This document shows positions 41,973 through 51,277 of a DNA stretch of 64,000 nt, one piece after another. The notes under the pieces were generated by a model. The model was not told where the DNA came from. It saw only the letters and a list, made by a program, of their open reading frames with translations, and did no database searches. Position 1 is the stretch's first letter, and every line of letters begins with the position of its first letter. A program made the translations under genes and the position numbers. The stretch spans positions 1 through 64,000 of the forward strand of contig NZ_VJZD01000017.1 of NCBI RefSeq assembly GCF_009377175.1, in the 5' to 3' direction. The stretch is from Streptomyces adustus (GTDB taxonomy: Bacteria; Actinomycetota; Actinomycetes; Streptomycetales; Streptomycetaceae).

Positions 41973-42866
41973 ATGCGCCCGGACGGCTGGCACCTCACCG
42001 CAGACCTCGCCGAATTCCTCGCCCGGAGCGGGGACTTCCTGCGCACGCGCCCCGCTCTGCACACGGTCGCGCTCACGGTGACCGAGACACTGCGCGTCCG
42101 CGGGATGCACATGTACGGCGCCGAGGCTCCCGTCTTCGGCCTCCTGGAGCAGGCGGGCGAGGTCCGGGCCGCGTTCTTCCGCACCCCGCCCCGGAACCTG
42201 GGTCTGACCTCGCTCGACCCGGAGCACGCCGACACCCTCGCCGCCCGTCTGGCCGGCCTCGGCCACCGCCTTCCCGGCGTCGACGCGGACCACGACACGG
42301 CCACCGTCTTCGCCGAGGCCTGGCAGCGGCACACCGGCGCGACGCCGACGCTCCGCAGGCGCCACCGCCTGTACCGACTCGGCGAGCTCACCCCGGCACA
42401 GCCGCTCCCGGCCGGCCGGGCACGGATCGCGGGCGCCCAGGACCGCGAGCAACTCATGCACTGGCACGACGAGTTCATCGCCTCCGTAGGAAACGTCGGG
42501 TCCATGGACGCCGGTTCCTGGGCCGACGCGCGCATCGCCCACGCGGGCGTCACGTTCTGGGAGACTCCGGACGGCACACCCGTCTCGATGGCGGGCGCGA
42601 CTCCGATGGTCGCCGGCCAGATCCGGGTGACCGCCGTGTACACCCCGGCCCGGCTGCGCGGGCGCGGCTACGCGGGGGCGGTGACGGTCGAGGTGAGCCG
42701 GGCCGCCCTGGCCTCGGGCGCGAAGGAGGTCGTGCTCTTCGCCGACCTGGCCAACCCCACCAGCAACGGTCTCTACCGGCGGATCGGGTATCTGCCGGTC
42801 GCCGACTTCGCCGTGTACGAGTTCTCGGAGACCTCGGCGGAAGACGCTCCGGGCCGGTCCGGCTGA
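41973..42866 (+). CDS. GNAT-family acetyltransferase
   Basis: A 297-residue protein. The N-terminal half (about 1-140) has no clear motif. The C-terminal half is a GNAT domain: VTAVYTPARLRGRGYAGAVTVEV (with the acetyl-CoA loop R-x-R-G-R-G-Y-A, quoted in part), then LFADLANPTSNGLYRRIGY. Such two-part proteins are common in Streptomyces and acetylate unknown targets. The ribosome site is weak. Confidence 0.82.
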   Translation: MRPDGWHLTADLAEFLARSGDFLRTRPALHTVALTVTETLRVRGMHMYGAEAPVFGLLEQAGEVRAAFFRTPPRNLGLTSLDPEHADTLAARLAGLGHRLPGVDADHDTATVFAEAWQRHTGATPTLRRRHRLYRLGELTPAQPLPAGRARIAGAQDREQLMHWHDEFIASVGNVGSMDAGSWADARIAHAGVTFWETPDGTPVSMAGATPMVAGQIRVTAVYTPARLRGRGYAGAVTVEVSRAALASGAKEVVLFADLANPTSNGLYRRIGYLPVADFAVYEFSETSAEDAPGRSG

Positions 42867-42884
42867 CGGGGTACGCCGCCTGAA

Positions 42885-42899
42885 TTGACGGTCCGTCAA
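42885..42899. promoter_or_regulatory. Perfect 15-bp palindrome upstream of the ABC-phosphoesterase operon
   Basis: TTGACGG-T-CCGTCAA, 172 bp before the ABC ATPase start. It is the kind of site bound by TetR-type repressors, and its left arm doubles as a -35-like TTGACG, with TATCCT at 42906-42911. No TetR gene is in the window. Confidence 0.55.
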
Positions 42900-43071
42900 C
42901 ATCCGTATCCTCGCGCCGGGTGAACGTGGCGGCCGGTGGGGTGACGGCCCTCGGCCAGGCATCGGCGTATCGAGCGGAGGTCGGCTCCCGTTCCGCGAGC
43001 GTTCAACTCGTGGTGCCTGCACGCGCTGTGTGGTGTCTCTATGTTTCCTGAGGGTTTTGACGGAGGGGGCT

Positions 43072-44202
43072 ATGGACACTCTTCTTGCAGTCCGGGCTCG
43101 TGGGATCACCCGATACTTCGGTGACGTCGTCGCACTCGACGGCGTCGACCTGGATGTGGCGCAGGGGCAGATCCACGGCCTGGTCGGACCGAACGGCGCC
43201 GGGAAGACGACCCTGCTCGGCCTCCTGCTGGGCCTGGCCGTCGCCGACAGCGGCCGCCTGGAGGTGCTGGGCACGCCGGTCGGCCGGGCGCTCGCCGTTC
43301 CCGACGGGGTCGCCGGATTCGTGGACGGCCCCGGTCTCTACCCCGCGCTCACCGCCCGGCAGAACCTCGCGGCGCTGGCCGCCCTGCGTGGCCGGACGGC
43401 GCGGACGGCGGGGATCGACGACGTGCTCGACCAGGTCGGGCTCACCGATGTCGCCGACGACCGGGCCCGCGGCTTCTCCCTCGGCATGCGGCAGCGGCTC
43501 GGGCTCGCCGCCGCCCTGCTCACCAGGCCCAGGCTGCTCGTGCTCGACGAACCCTCCAACGGCCTCGACCCCGCCGGGAAGCGGCATGTGCACCGGGTCC
43601 TCACCCGGCTCGCCGCTGACGGGACCGGCATCGTGCTGTCGAGTCACCGCATGGACGACGTCGAGGCGTTGTGCTCGGACGTCACCCTGCTGGCCACCGG
43701 GCGGGTCGTCTTCTCCGGTCCGCTGGGCAAACTGGCCGCCGAGAGCCGTGAACTCGACTACCGGCTGCTCACCTCCGACCCGCGGGCCGCCCGCGCGCTG
43801 GCCCTGAGCACGCCCGGCATCGCGGTCGTCGACGACGGCGGAACACCGACCGCCGCGGCGGCACGGCACAACGCGCCCGCACCGCCGGGCATCGTTCCCG
43901 CACAGCACGGCACACCCACGCCCCCGCCCACCGTCCCCGCACAGCACGGCACACCCACATCCTCACCAACCGTTCCCCCACAGCACGGCGCCCCCACCCC
44001 GCACACCGTGCCCGCGCAGCGCGGCGGCACGGCGCGGTACGGGGCCGAGGCGTTCGTCGTCAGCGCGCTGGTGCCCGCGCTCGACGTCCTGGTGGCGCGG
44101 ATCGTGCGGGCGGGCATCGCGGTGCGCGAGCTGGCTCCCGTGGTGTCGCCGCTGGAGGCCGCGTTCCTGGCCCTCACCGAACAGCAGGAGGCCGACCGAT
44201 GA
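43072..44202 (+). CDS. ABC transporter ATPase with internal repeat insertion
   Basis: A 376-residue ATPase. ATG 43072 follows GGAGGGGG. Walker A GPNGAGKTT, signature FSLGMRQR, Walker B LLVLDEPSNGLDP and switch SSHRMDD are in place (about 15-205). The usual C-terminal domain is split by a repeat insertion (about residues 264-322) of three 13- and 12-residue units TVPAQHGTPT-like. The family is the DrrA/CcmA exporter type. It is coupled to the permease by a 4-bp overlap. Confidence 0.9.
   Translation: MDTLLAVRARGITRYFGDVVALDGVDLDVAQGQIHGLVGPNGAGKTTLLGLLLGLAVADSGRLEVLGTPVGRALAVPDGVAGFVDGPGLYPALTARQNLAALAALRGRTARTAGIDDVLDQVGLTDVADDRARGFSLGMRQRLGLAAALLTRPRLLVLDEPSNGLDPAGKRHVHRVLTRLAADGTGIVLSSHRMDDVEALCSDVTLLATGRVVFSGPLGKLAAESRELDYRLLTSDPRAARALALSTPGIAVVDDGGTPTAAAARHNAPAPPGIVPAQHGTPTPPPTVPAQHGTPTSSPTVPPQHGAPTPHTVPAQRGGTARYGAEAFVVSALVPALDVLVARIVRAGIAVRELAPVVSPLEAAFLALTEQQEADR
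43894..44040 (+). repeat. Coding tandem repeat in the ABC ATPase
   Basis: Units start at 43894, 43933, 43972 and 44008 (spacing 39, 39, 36 bp). Each begins with a Val-Pro codon pair and contains CAGCACGGC (CAGCGCGGC in the last). All spacings are multiples of 3, so the frame is kept. Confidence 0.88.
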
Positions 44203-45608
44203 CCACCGACGCCGCTGCCGCGGACCCGGCCGCCGCCGGTACCCCGGCCGACGACCGGGCGGGCGACAGCGGCGACTCGGGCAGGATCCGCGGTGTCCCG
44301 GTGGCGCGCGGCTTCCGCTTCGAACTGGTCAAGCTGGTCGCCCAGTGGCGGATCCGGCTGCTGGTGCTGGCCTGCTGGATCGCGCCGGCGCTGTTCGTCG
44401 CGGCGGTGAGCCGACAGAGCACGCTTCCCTCCGACACCCTCTTCGGCCGCTGGATGCACGCCACGGGGTGGGCCGGGCCGCTGGTGGTGCTCGGGTTCGC
44501 GGGCACCTGGGCACTGCCGTTGCTGACGTCGGTGGTCGCCGGTGACGTGTTCGCCTCCGAGGACCGGCTCGGCACCTGGCGTCATCTGCTGGTGGCGGTC
44601 CGCTCGCCCCGGCGCATCTTCGCGGCGAAGGCGCTGGCCAGTCTCACCGTCATCGTGCTGCTGGTGACGGGGATGGCGTGCTCCAGCACGGTCGGCGGGC
44701 TGGTGGCGGTCGGCGACCAGCCGCTGATCGGCCTCGACGGGCATGTGCTGGCCCCTTCGGACGCCGTCGGCGAGGTCCTTCTCGCCTGGGTGTGCGCGCT
44801 CGCGCCGACCCTGGCCCTGGCCGCGATCGGACTGCTCGGATCGGTCGCGCTGGGGCGCTCGCCGATGGGGCTGCTGCTGCCCGCGCTGGTCGCGCTCACG
44901 ATGCAGCTCGCCCAGATGCTCCCGCTGCCCGTGACCGTGCGGCTCGCCCTGCCCGGCTATGCGTTCATCGCCTGGAGCGGACTGTTCACCAGCCCGGCGC
45001 AGCTCGGCCCGCTCCTCGTCGGCGTCACGGTCAGCCTGGTGTGGGCGGTGACCGCCACCGTGCTGGCGTACCTCCTCTTCCTGCGGCGCGACTTCACCAA
45101 CCCGTCCTACGACGGTCCGGGGCGCCGCGCGCTGACCCTCGGCGTGCTCCCGCCGGTCTGCCTGCTGGTCCTCACGGTCGTGGCGGTCGCCGTGGCGAGG
45201 CCGTCCATGGGTTCCGGGATCGACCAGGGCAAGGTCCAGCGGTCGGTCGCCACGGCGTTCGCGCATCTGTACCGCCTCCAGACGGAGCAGCTGAACCGCC
45301 CCGCCGTCACCGAGGCGCAGTTGCGGGTCACGGCCGCGTGCGACAAGGGCGCCGGCCGCGGCGCCGCCGAGGGGCCGGGCAACGACTGGCGCTGCGTCGT
45401 CACCTGGCATCTCCCGGGCGTCCAGGCCCCTGGGACGGCGATCTACCAGCTCGACCTCACCTCGGACGGGCGGTACATGGCCGACGGTGACGGACCGAAG
45501 GAAGTGAACGGCTACTTCCTGGTGCGGACCCCGACGGGGGACGCGCCGAACCCGCTGTGGCAGTTCGACGGCAATGTCGAGCTGCTCTCCACCACGCCGA
45601 AGGGATGA
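44199..45608 (+). CDS. ABC transporter permease
   Basis: A 469-residue protein. A cytoplasmic A/D/G-rich start (about 45 residues), then six to seven membrane helices between about 52 and 330 (for example LLVLACWIAPALFVAAV and LTLGVLPPVCLLVLTVVAVAV). The last 130 residues form a soluble extracytoplasmic domain with two cysteines (AACDKG, WRCVVTW) and the segment SDGRYMADGDGPKEVNG. The ABC-2-type layout suggests export. Its start overlaps the ATPase stop by 4 bp. Confidence 0.85.
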   Translation: MTTDAAAADPAAAGTPADDRAGDSGDSGRIRGVPVARGFRFELVKLVAQWRIRLLVLACWIAPALFVAAVSRQSTLPSDTLFGRWMHATGWAGPLVVLGFAGTWALPLLTSVVAGDVFASEDRLGTWRHLLVAVRSPRRIFAAKALASLTVIVLLVTGMACSSTVGGLVAVGDQPLIGLDGHVLAPSDAVGEVLLAWVCALAPTLALAAIGLLGSVALGRSPMGLLLPALVALTMQLAQMLPLPVTVRLALPGYAFIAWSGLFTSPAQLGPLLVGVTVSLVWAVTATVLAYLLFLRRDFTNPSYDGPGRRALTLGVLPPVCLLVLTVVAVAVARPSMGSGIDQGKVQRSVATAFAHLYRLQTEQLNRPAVTEAQLRVTAACDKGAGRGAAEGPGNDWRCVVTWHLPGVQAPGTAIYQLDLTSDGRYMADGDGPKEVNGYFLVRTPTGDAPNPLWQFDGNVELLSTTPKG

Positions 45609-45612
45609 GCCC

Positions 45613-48372
45613 ATGCAGGTAACGCGCCGGCGGCGGCACGACGAGAAGAGAGGCTCCTTCGTCGTTCTCGGCAGACCCGTCGGTCGCCGGATCACGTTCG
45701 TGACCGCGGGCCTCACCGCGGTCGCCGTGGCGGCCGCGGGCACCGCCTTCGCCCAGACCCACCAGTTCGGCACCGACCAGGTCGGCCAGGTCACCGCTCG
45801 GGGCCAGGTCGTCTCCAGCGACCAGTACATCGCCCCCTACGGCGACCGTCTGGTCGTGAACAACGGCAAGATCATGTCGTCCGCGGTCAGCCCGGACGGC
45901 ACCCACCTCGCGGCCTCGGTCGCCGACGGCGGGATGGCGCTGGCCCTCGTGGACCTCAAGAGCTGGAAGGTGCAGCAGCTCGTCGGCACCTCCACGTCGG
46001 CCGACCTGCGCATCAGCAGCAACGCCGTGGGGCAGGAGGCTCCGGCGTACTCCCCCGACGGCACCCAGCTGTGGCTCGGCCAGACCGACGGCTACACCCG
46101 GTTCACCGTGAACGCGGACGGCACCCTCGCGAGCCCGACGTCCGTGCGGATCCCGGCGGACGGGGCCCGGCACGCCCTGGCGGCCCAAGCCGTGTTCTCG
46201 CCCGACGGGTCCACCGTGTACTCCGCGGTCAACGGGCAGAACCGGGTGGTCGCGATCGACGCGGCGACCGGGACCGTCCGGCAGAGCTGGGCCGTGGGCA
46301 ACGCCCCGCGCGGCATCGCCGAGGTCGGCGGCAAGCTCTACGTGAGCAACGAGGGCGGGCGCCCGGCGCAGCCCGGCGACACCACGATCAACTCGTACAA
46401 CACCCAGGTGCCGGCCGACCCGGTCACCGCGGCCACCACCACCGGCACGGTCAGCGTCATCGACCTGGCGGACCCCGCCGCCGCCGTCAGGAGCATCGAC
46501 GTCGGCCTGCATCCGACCGCCGTCTACGCGGCGAAGGGCGCGGTGTTCGTCACCGACACCGCCACCAACGACGTGTCGGTCATCGACACCGCCCGCGACA
46601 AGGTCGTACAGACCATCGCCACCCGGCCGTGGCCGGAGGCGTCGGTGGGCTACGAGCCCGACGCGGTGACGCTCACCGGCGACGGCCGTCTGCTGGTGAC
46701 GCTCGGCCGCGCCAACGCGGTCGCCGTCTACCGGTACACCTCCCCGCAGGAGCCGGTCGGTTACGTCGGCCTGCTCCCGACGGACTACTTCCCCGCCGAG
46801 ATCGCCACCGTCGGCGACTCGGTCGTGGTCTCCAACACCCGGGGGATCGACGCCCGTCGGCCCACCAGCAGCGCCGGGCACGGCACGCACGACACCACGT
46901 CCAGCCTGACGCGGTTCACCCTGCCGAGCGACCGGGTCATCCGTTCCGAGACCGCCAAGGTGTTCCGGCAGAACGGCTGGACCGGCCGCGCGGTCACCCT
47001 CGCCAAGGGCCACGGCAAGGCGAGGCCGGTACCGGTCCCGGTACGGCTCGGCGACCCGTCGACGATCAAGCACGTCTTCCTGATCGTCAAGGAGAACCGC
47101 ACCTACGACCAGCTCTTCGGCGACCTTCCGCAGGGCAACGGCGCGCCCGCGCTGGCCGAGTTCGGCGAGAACGTGACGCCGAACCAGCACGCCCTGGCCG
47201 AGCGGTTCGGCCTCTACGACAACACGTACGACATCGGCACGAACTCCGCCGAGGGCCACAACTGGCTGATGCAGGCGGACAATCCGGAGTACACCGAGTC
47301 CTCGGCCGGTGAGTACCTGCGCAGTTACGACACCGAGGACGACGCGCTGGGCCATCAGCGGACCGGGTTCCTGTGGACCGGGGCGCAGGCGGTCGGCAAG
47401 TCCGTGCGGGACTTCGGCGAGTTCCAGCAGTTCCTGACCAAACCGTCGGGCGCGAGCTGGCAGAACCTGTACTGCGACGCGAAGAACATGGGCGCGACCG
47501 GGCAGAGCACCGCCTACGCGCTGAACTCGTCCTCGCCGATCCCGTCGCTCAACAGCGTGTCGGTGCCCGGCTTCCCGAAGTTCGACACCAGCATCCCGGA
47601 CATCTACCGCGCCGAGATCTGGAAGCAGGACTTCGAGAAGAACGGTCCGGCGAACCTGAACATGTTCTGGCTCTCCAGCGACCACACCGGCGGACCGGCG
47701 AACGCGGCGGCCCAGGTCGCCGACAACGACCTCGCGACCGGCCGGATCGTCGACGAGATCTCGCACAGCAAGTACTGGAAGGACTCGGCGATCTTCGTGG
47801 TCGAGGACGACTCCCAGGCCGGTCTCGACCATGTCGACGGCCACCGCGCCCCGATCCAGATCATCAGTCCCTGGGCCCGGCACGGCGTCGTCGACAGCCA
47901 CTACTACACGCAGATCACGATGATCCGGACCATCGAGCAGATCCTCGGGATCCACCCGATGAACCAGAAGGACAGCGCGGCCGACCCGATGCGCGCGGCG
48001 TTCAGTCCGAAGCCGGACTACACGCCGTTCGAGGCGCTGCCCAACCGGACCTCGCTGACCGCGGGTCTGAGCACGCCGCCCTCCTGCGGGGTGGACACCC
48101 CGGCGCCGCAGGACCCGACCGCGGCGGCCGCGCCGAAGGCGATCGTGCCGGCGGCCGAGGTGGCGGTCGCGAAGGCGTGGGACACCTGGAAGTCGCACCA
48201 GCGGCTGACGGGGACCCGTGCCGTGCCCGACTTCGCCAACCCCGCGCAGCTGAACCACTTCACGTGGTACCAGACGCACGACTGGGCGAAGCCGTACCCC
48301 GGCGAGGCGCGGATCTTCCTGCCCGAGGACGTGCCGGGTGCCTACATCCCGTCCGCGGAGTCCGACGGTTGA
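45613..48372 (+). CDS. Beta-propeller fused to a phosphoesterase
   Basis: A 919-residue exported protein. ATG 45613 lies 2 nt after the permease stop and follows GAAGGG. Signal or anchor about 25-47. Residues about 60-440 are a seven-bladed-type propeller of YVTN repeats (YSPDGTQLWLGQT, FSPDGSTVYSAVN, GTVSVIDLADP, DVSVIDTARDKVVQTI). From about 487, KHVFLIVKENRTYDQLFGD starts an alkaline-phosphatase-like phosphoesterase (phospholipase C/AcpA type). VEDDSQAGLDHVDGHRAP and SPWARHG hold later metal ligands. A terminator follows. The neighbouring ABC pair may export its partner or product. Confidence 0.87.
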   Translation: MQVTRRRRHDEKRGSFVVLGRPVGRRITFVTAGLTAVAVAAAGTAFAQTHQFGTDQVGQVTARGQVVSSDQYIAPYGDRLVVNNGKIMSSAVSPDGTHLAASVADGGMALALVDLKSWKVQQLVGTSTSADLRISSNAVGQEAPAYSPDGTQLWLGQTDGYTRFTVNADGTLASPTSVRIPADGARHALAAQAVFSPDGSTVYSAVNGQNRVVAIDAATGTVRQSWAVGNAPRGIAEVGGKLYVSNEGGRPAQPGDTTINSYNTQVPADPVTAATTTGTVSVIDLADPAAAVRSIDVGLHPTAVYAAKGAVFVTDTATNDVSVIDTARDKVVQTIATRPWPEASVGYEPDAVTLTGDGRLLVTLGRANAVAVYRYTSPQEPVGYVGLLPTDYFPAEIATVGDSVVVSNTRGIDARRPTSSAGHGTHDTTSSLTRFTLPSDRVIRSETAKVFRQNGWTGRAVTLAKGHGKARPVPVPVRLGDPSTIKHVFLIVKENRTYDQLFGDLPQGNGAPALAEFGENVTPNQHALAERFGLYDNTYDIGTNSAEGHNWLMQADNPEYTESSAGEYLRSYDTEDDALGHQRTGFLWTGAQAVGKSVRDFGEFQQFLTKPSGASWQNLYCDAKNMGATGQSTAYALNSSSPIPSLNSVSVPGFPKFDTSIPDIYRAEIWKQDFEKNGPANLNMFWLSSDHTGGPANAAAQVADNDLATGRIVDEISHSKYWKDSAIFVVEDDSQAGLDHVDGHRAPIQIISPWARHGVVDSHYYTQITMIRTIEQILGIHPMNQKDSAADPMRAAFSPKPDYTPFEALPNRTSLTAGLSTPPSCGVDTPAPQDPTAAAAPKAIVPAAEVAVAKAWDTWKSHQRLTGTRAVPDFANPAQLNHFTWYQTHDWAKPYPGEARIFLPEDVPGAYIPSAESDG

Positions 48373-48400
48373 ACCGAGCCGAACCGAGCCGAACCGAGCT
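48371..48400. repeat. 10-bp tandem repeat at the end of the phosphoesterase gene
   Basis: GAACCGAGCC twice, then GAACCGAGCT (48371-48400), starting inside the stop codon. Confidence 0.85.
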
Positions 48401-48433
48401 GCTGAACCGCTGAACTGACGGTCCGGCGGACCG

Positions 48434-48470
48434 AGACCGCGGCATCCCGGAGCACGGGATGCCGCGGTCT
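48434..48470 (+). terminator. Terminator after the ABC-phosphoesterase operon
   Basis: A perfect 16-bp stem, AGACCGCGGCATCCCG (48434-48449) with its complement at 48455-48470, and a 5-nt loop. Confidence 0.87.
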
Positions 48471-48626
48471 TCGGCGTCCCTGGCCACGAAGATCATCTGT
48501 CGGCCGTTGTTCGTCTTCCCGACCGGTTGCCGCGGTCCGGCGTTGGGCGGCGCGCTGAACTCTGCTCGACGGCGCCGGCCTTCCTTGGCCGACCGCACCG
48601 AGCCGTGTCGCCGAAGGGAACCGACT

Positions 48627-50021
48627 GTGCAGTCGATATCCGCCGTCTCCCCGCAGTCCGTCCGCAGGGTGGCGCTCGCCGCCGCCACCGTGCTGCTGTC
48701 GGGCGCCGCGAGCGCCCTGCCCGTGCACGCCGCGAGCTACGGCACGCCGACGATCAAGCTGTCCACGGCCTACCTCTCCGGCGCCGTCGGGGCCACCGGC
48801 GACCCGACCGTCACCGTGACCGTCGCCCAGAGCGGCGCCGACGCCTCCGCGCTCACCGTGGCCGCGACGAAGACCACCAAGTCCGCCGTCGCCGCGACCA
48901 CCGGCGTCACGGTCACCGGGACCGCCGGCACCCGCACGGTGGCCGTGAACGCCCTGGGCCGGGGGTACACCGACCTCACGCTGACGGTCACGGGCCTGGG
49001 CGGCAAGACGGCGACCACCACCCTGCACTACGCCGCGTCGCCCGCCGTGCAGTACTCCACCGACGCCCGCTACCTCACCGGCGCCAGCGACGCCTCCGCC
49101 GCGGTCTCCGTGGGCGGCGGCTACGTCCTCGTCGGCAACGACGAGGACAACACCCTGCGGCTGTACGACGGCAGCGCCTCCGGTGCGCCCGTGAAGACCT
49201 GGGACCTCGACAGCGCGCTCAACGCCGACAAGGAGGTGGACATCGAAGGCGCCACCCTCGTCGGCGACACCGTCTACTGGACCGGCTCCCTCGGCAACAA
49301 CAAGGACGGCGTCTACAAGGCGGACCGCAACACCGTCTTCACCACCAAGCTGACCGGTTCCGGCGCCTCCACCGCGCTGACCTTCGGCACGGGCGGCCAC
49401 ACCCTGCGCGACGACCTCGTGGCGTGGGACAAGGCCAACGGCAACCGCTTCGGCTTCGCGAAGGGCACCGCTGACGGCTCGATCCCCAAGTCGATCGACG
49501 GATTCAACGTCGAGGGCCTGGAGTTCGCCAGCGGCAGCACCACCACGGCCTACGTCGGCTTCCGCGCCCCGCTGGTGCCGCCGCAGACCGGCGGCAAGGC
49601 CCTCGTCGTACCGGTGACCAACATGGACAAGGTCGCCTCCGGCACCCACGCGACGTTCGGCACGCCGCTCCAGTGGGACCTCGGCGGCCTGGCCGTCCGC
49701 GACATCCGCCGCAACTCCCTGGGCCAGTTCCTGATCCTGGCCGGCTCCTGGGCGGCCGACGACAACAGCGACCCGTACGCGCTGTACTCCTGGGACGGTG
49801 TCGCCGCCGACCAGCCGGTGAAGGTGCTCGACCTGCCGACGACGGACGCGGGCGGCTGGGAGGCGATCGTGGCGGTCCCCGACCTCACCCAGTCCGGCGC
49901 CCGGGTCCAGCTGATCACCGACGACGGCGCCGCCGACCTGTACGGCGACGGTGTCGAGGCGAAGGACCTCACGCACCCCGAGTGGCAGAAGTCGCGCAGC
50001 ACCTGGTTCACGATCGGCTGA
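48627..50021 (+). CDS. Secreted beta-propeller protein (DUF3616/phytase-like)
   Basis: A 464-residue precursor. GTG 48627 follows GAAGGGAA; signal peptide about 1-36 (cut near HAAS). Residues about 37-145 are an immunoglobulin-like domain (TVTVAQSGADASALTV and so on). From about 150 a beta-propeller includes VLVGNDEDNTLRLYD, EVDIEGATLVGDTVYWTGSLGN (in part), FNVEGLEFASGSTTTAYVGFRAPLV (in part) and WEAIVAVPD. These agree with DUF3616 or phytase-like secreted proteins. Ligand or substrate unknown. Confidence 0.75.
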   Translation: MQSISAVSPQSVRRVALAAATVLLSGAASALPVHAASYGTPTIKLSTAYLSGAVGATGDPTVTVTVAQSGADASALTVAATKTTKSAVAATTGVTVTGTAGTRTVAVNALGRGYTDLTLTVTGLGGKTATTTLHYAASPAVQYSTDARYLTGASDASAAVSVGGGYVLVGNDEDNTLRLYDGSASGAPVKTWDLDSALNADKEVDIEGATLVGDTVYWTGSLGNNKDGVYKADRNTVFTTKLTGSGASTALTFGTGGHTLRDDLVAWDKANGNRFGFAKGTADGSIPKSIDGFNVEGLEFASGSTTTAYVGFRAPLVPPQTGGKALVVPVTNMDKVASGTHATFGTPLQWDLGGLAVRDIRRNSLGQFLILAGSWAADDNSDPYALYSWDGVAADQPVKVLDLPTTDAGGWEAIVAVPDLTQSGARVQLITDDGAADLYGDGVEAKDLTHPEWQKSRSTWFTIG

Positions 50022-50128
50022 CCGTTCGGCGTCGGTCCCGGTGCCGGTCCCGCCCTGGGGCCGGCACCTTTCGCGTGCCCGCCCCACCGTTGTGTAGTCA
50101 AACACTAAATGGCTAAAAGGTGAACTGT

Positions 50129-50172
50129 AGGTGACACGCTAGGTACTCTTCGGAGTAGGTAGGGTGTCACCT
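50129..50172. promoter_or_regulatory. Nested inverted-repeat structure upstream of the Ppx/GppA gene
   Basis: Outer arms AGGTGACAC (50129-50137) and GTGTCACCT (50164-50172) enclose a second hairpin, TACTC (50144-50148)-TTCG-GAGTA (50153-50157). The neighbourhood (50095-50130) is AT-rich. It lies 88 bp before the Ppx/GppA start, either as a promoter operator or as a structured leader. Confidence 0.6.
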
Positions 50173-50259
50173 GGTTCTGTGCGAGCGTTTGCGCCGCGAA
50201 AGGCGCACTCTCTTCCCGTACGGCACGGTTCGATCGGCAGGGAAAGGCGAGGCGGTGCA

Positions 50260-51222
50260 ATGCGCCAGGCAGGAGTGCTCGACGTCGGCTGCCACAGTGC
50301 GCTGCTCACGGTGGCCCGGCACCGACCCACGACCCACATGGACTCCGTTCTCTCCCGCAAGGTGCGGCTGACCCTGCACCAGTGCCTGGAGGAGGACGGA
50401 CGGCTGAGCGAGCTCGGCGTGCGAGGCGTGCAGCGGGCCGTGACGGAGACGCTCGCCGGGGATCTGTGCCTGCCCCGCTCCGAGATCTTCGCGTTCGCCA
50501 CGTCCGTCATCCGCGACGCGCCCAACCGGCACGAGGTCATCACCCGGGTCGCTCGCGCCACCGGCGTACGACTGCGGGTGCTCTCCGGCGAGGAGGAGGC
50601 GCGGCTCGCCTATGTGGCCGCCCGTCGGTGGTCCGGTCCCGCGGTGGGCCCGCTCCTGGTCCTCGACATCGGCGGCGGCACCCTGGAGATCGCCGCCGGC
50701 AGCGGGCACGCCCCGGACCGGGTGCTCTCCCTGCCGTCGGGCGCCCGCGCCGTCACCCGGTCCCTGCTCCCCGGCGGAACCGTCTCCTCCGAACGACATC
50801 TGGCGAAGGTACGGCGACAGCTGCGCGAGCGGCTGCACAGCGCCCCCGGGTTGCCCCGGGCCGAACGCGGCGGACGGGTCCTGGCCTCCTCCAAGACCTT
50901 CGCCCAGCTCGCCCGACTCGCCGCCGGCCGCGGCGCACCGCGCCACGCGGCGCACCGGCTGACCCTGTCCGACCTGCGCGCCGCGGTCGACGTGCTGGCC
51001 GCCACCAGCCCGGACCGCCGCGGCCGGCTGCCCGGCATCTCCCGGCACCGCGGGGAACAGTCCCTCGCCGGGGCCCTGGTGGCCGAGGCGCTCCTGGAGG
51101 CGTGCGAGGCCGACAGCGTGGCGATCTGCCCCTGGTCCACCAGGGAAGGTCTCCTCCTGGAACACCTGACCGTGCCCCGCCCGTCGCACGCCGACGGGCC
51201 GACGGCCGCGCTGGCCGGCTGA
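50260..51222 (+). CDS. Ppx/GppA-family phosphatase
   Basis: A 320-residue protein of the ASKHA fold. ATG 50260 follows GGAAAGGCGAGG. Visible are an N-terminal GVLDVGCHSALLTV (phosphate-1), the ATSVIRDAPNR segment, SGEEEARLAYVAAR, and LVLDIGGGTLEIA (phosphate-2), all family signatures. Members hydrolyse polyphosphate or pppGpp. The N-terminal motif has C instead of the usual T/S after DVG (DVGCHS), a small deviation. It is likely cytoplasmic and monocistronic. Confidence 0.9.
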   Translation: MRQAGVLDVGCHSALLTVARHRPTTHMDSVLSRKVRLTLHQCLEEDGRLSELGVRGVQRAVTETLAGDLCLPRSEIFAFATSVIRDAPNRHEVITRVARATGVRLRVLSGEEEARLAYVAARRWSGPAVGPLLVLDIGGGTLEIAAGSGHAPDRVLSLPSGARAVTRSLLPGGTVSSERHLAKVRRQLRERLHSAPGLPRAERGGRVLASSKTFAQLARLAAGRGAPRHAAHRLTLSDLRAAVDVLAATSPDRRGRLPGISRHRGEQSLAGALVAEALLEACEADSVAICPWSTREGLLLEHLTVPRPSHADGPTAALAG

Positions 51223-51277
51223 CCGGACCCGCTCCCGGTGCGGCACCGGACGCGAAGCCGATCCCGTCGTCACCGGC

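Noticed and set aside
41758-42081. Possible gene starting in the gap before the GNAT gene
   Set aside because: R/P/T-rich, no ribosome site, and it overlaps the GNAT gene in another frame.
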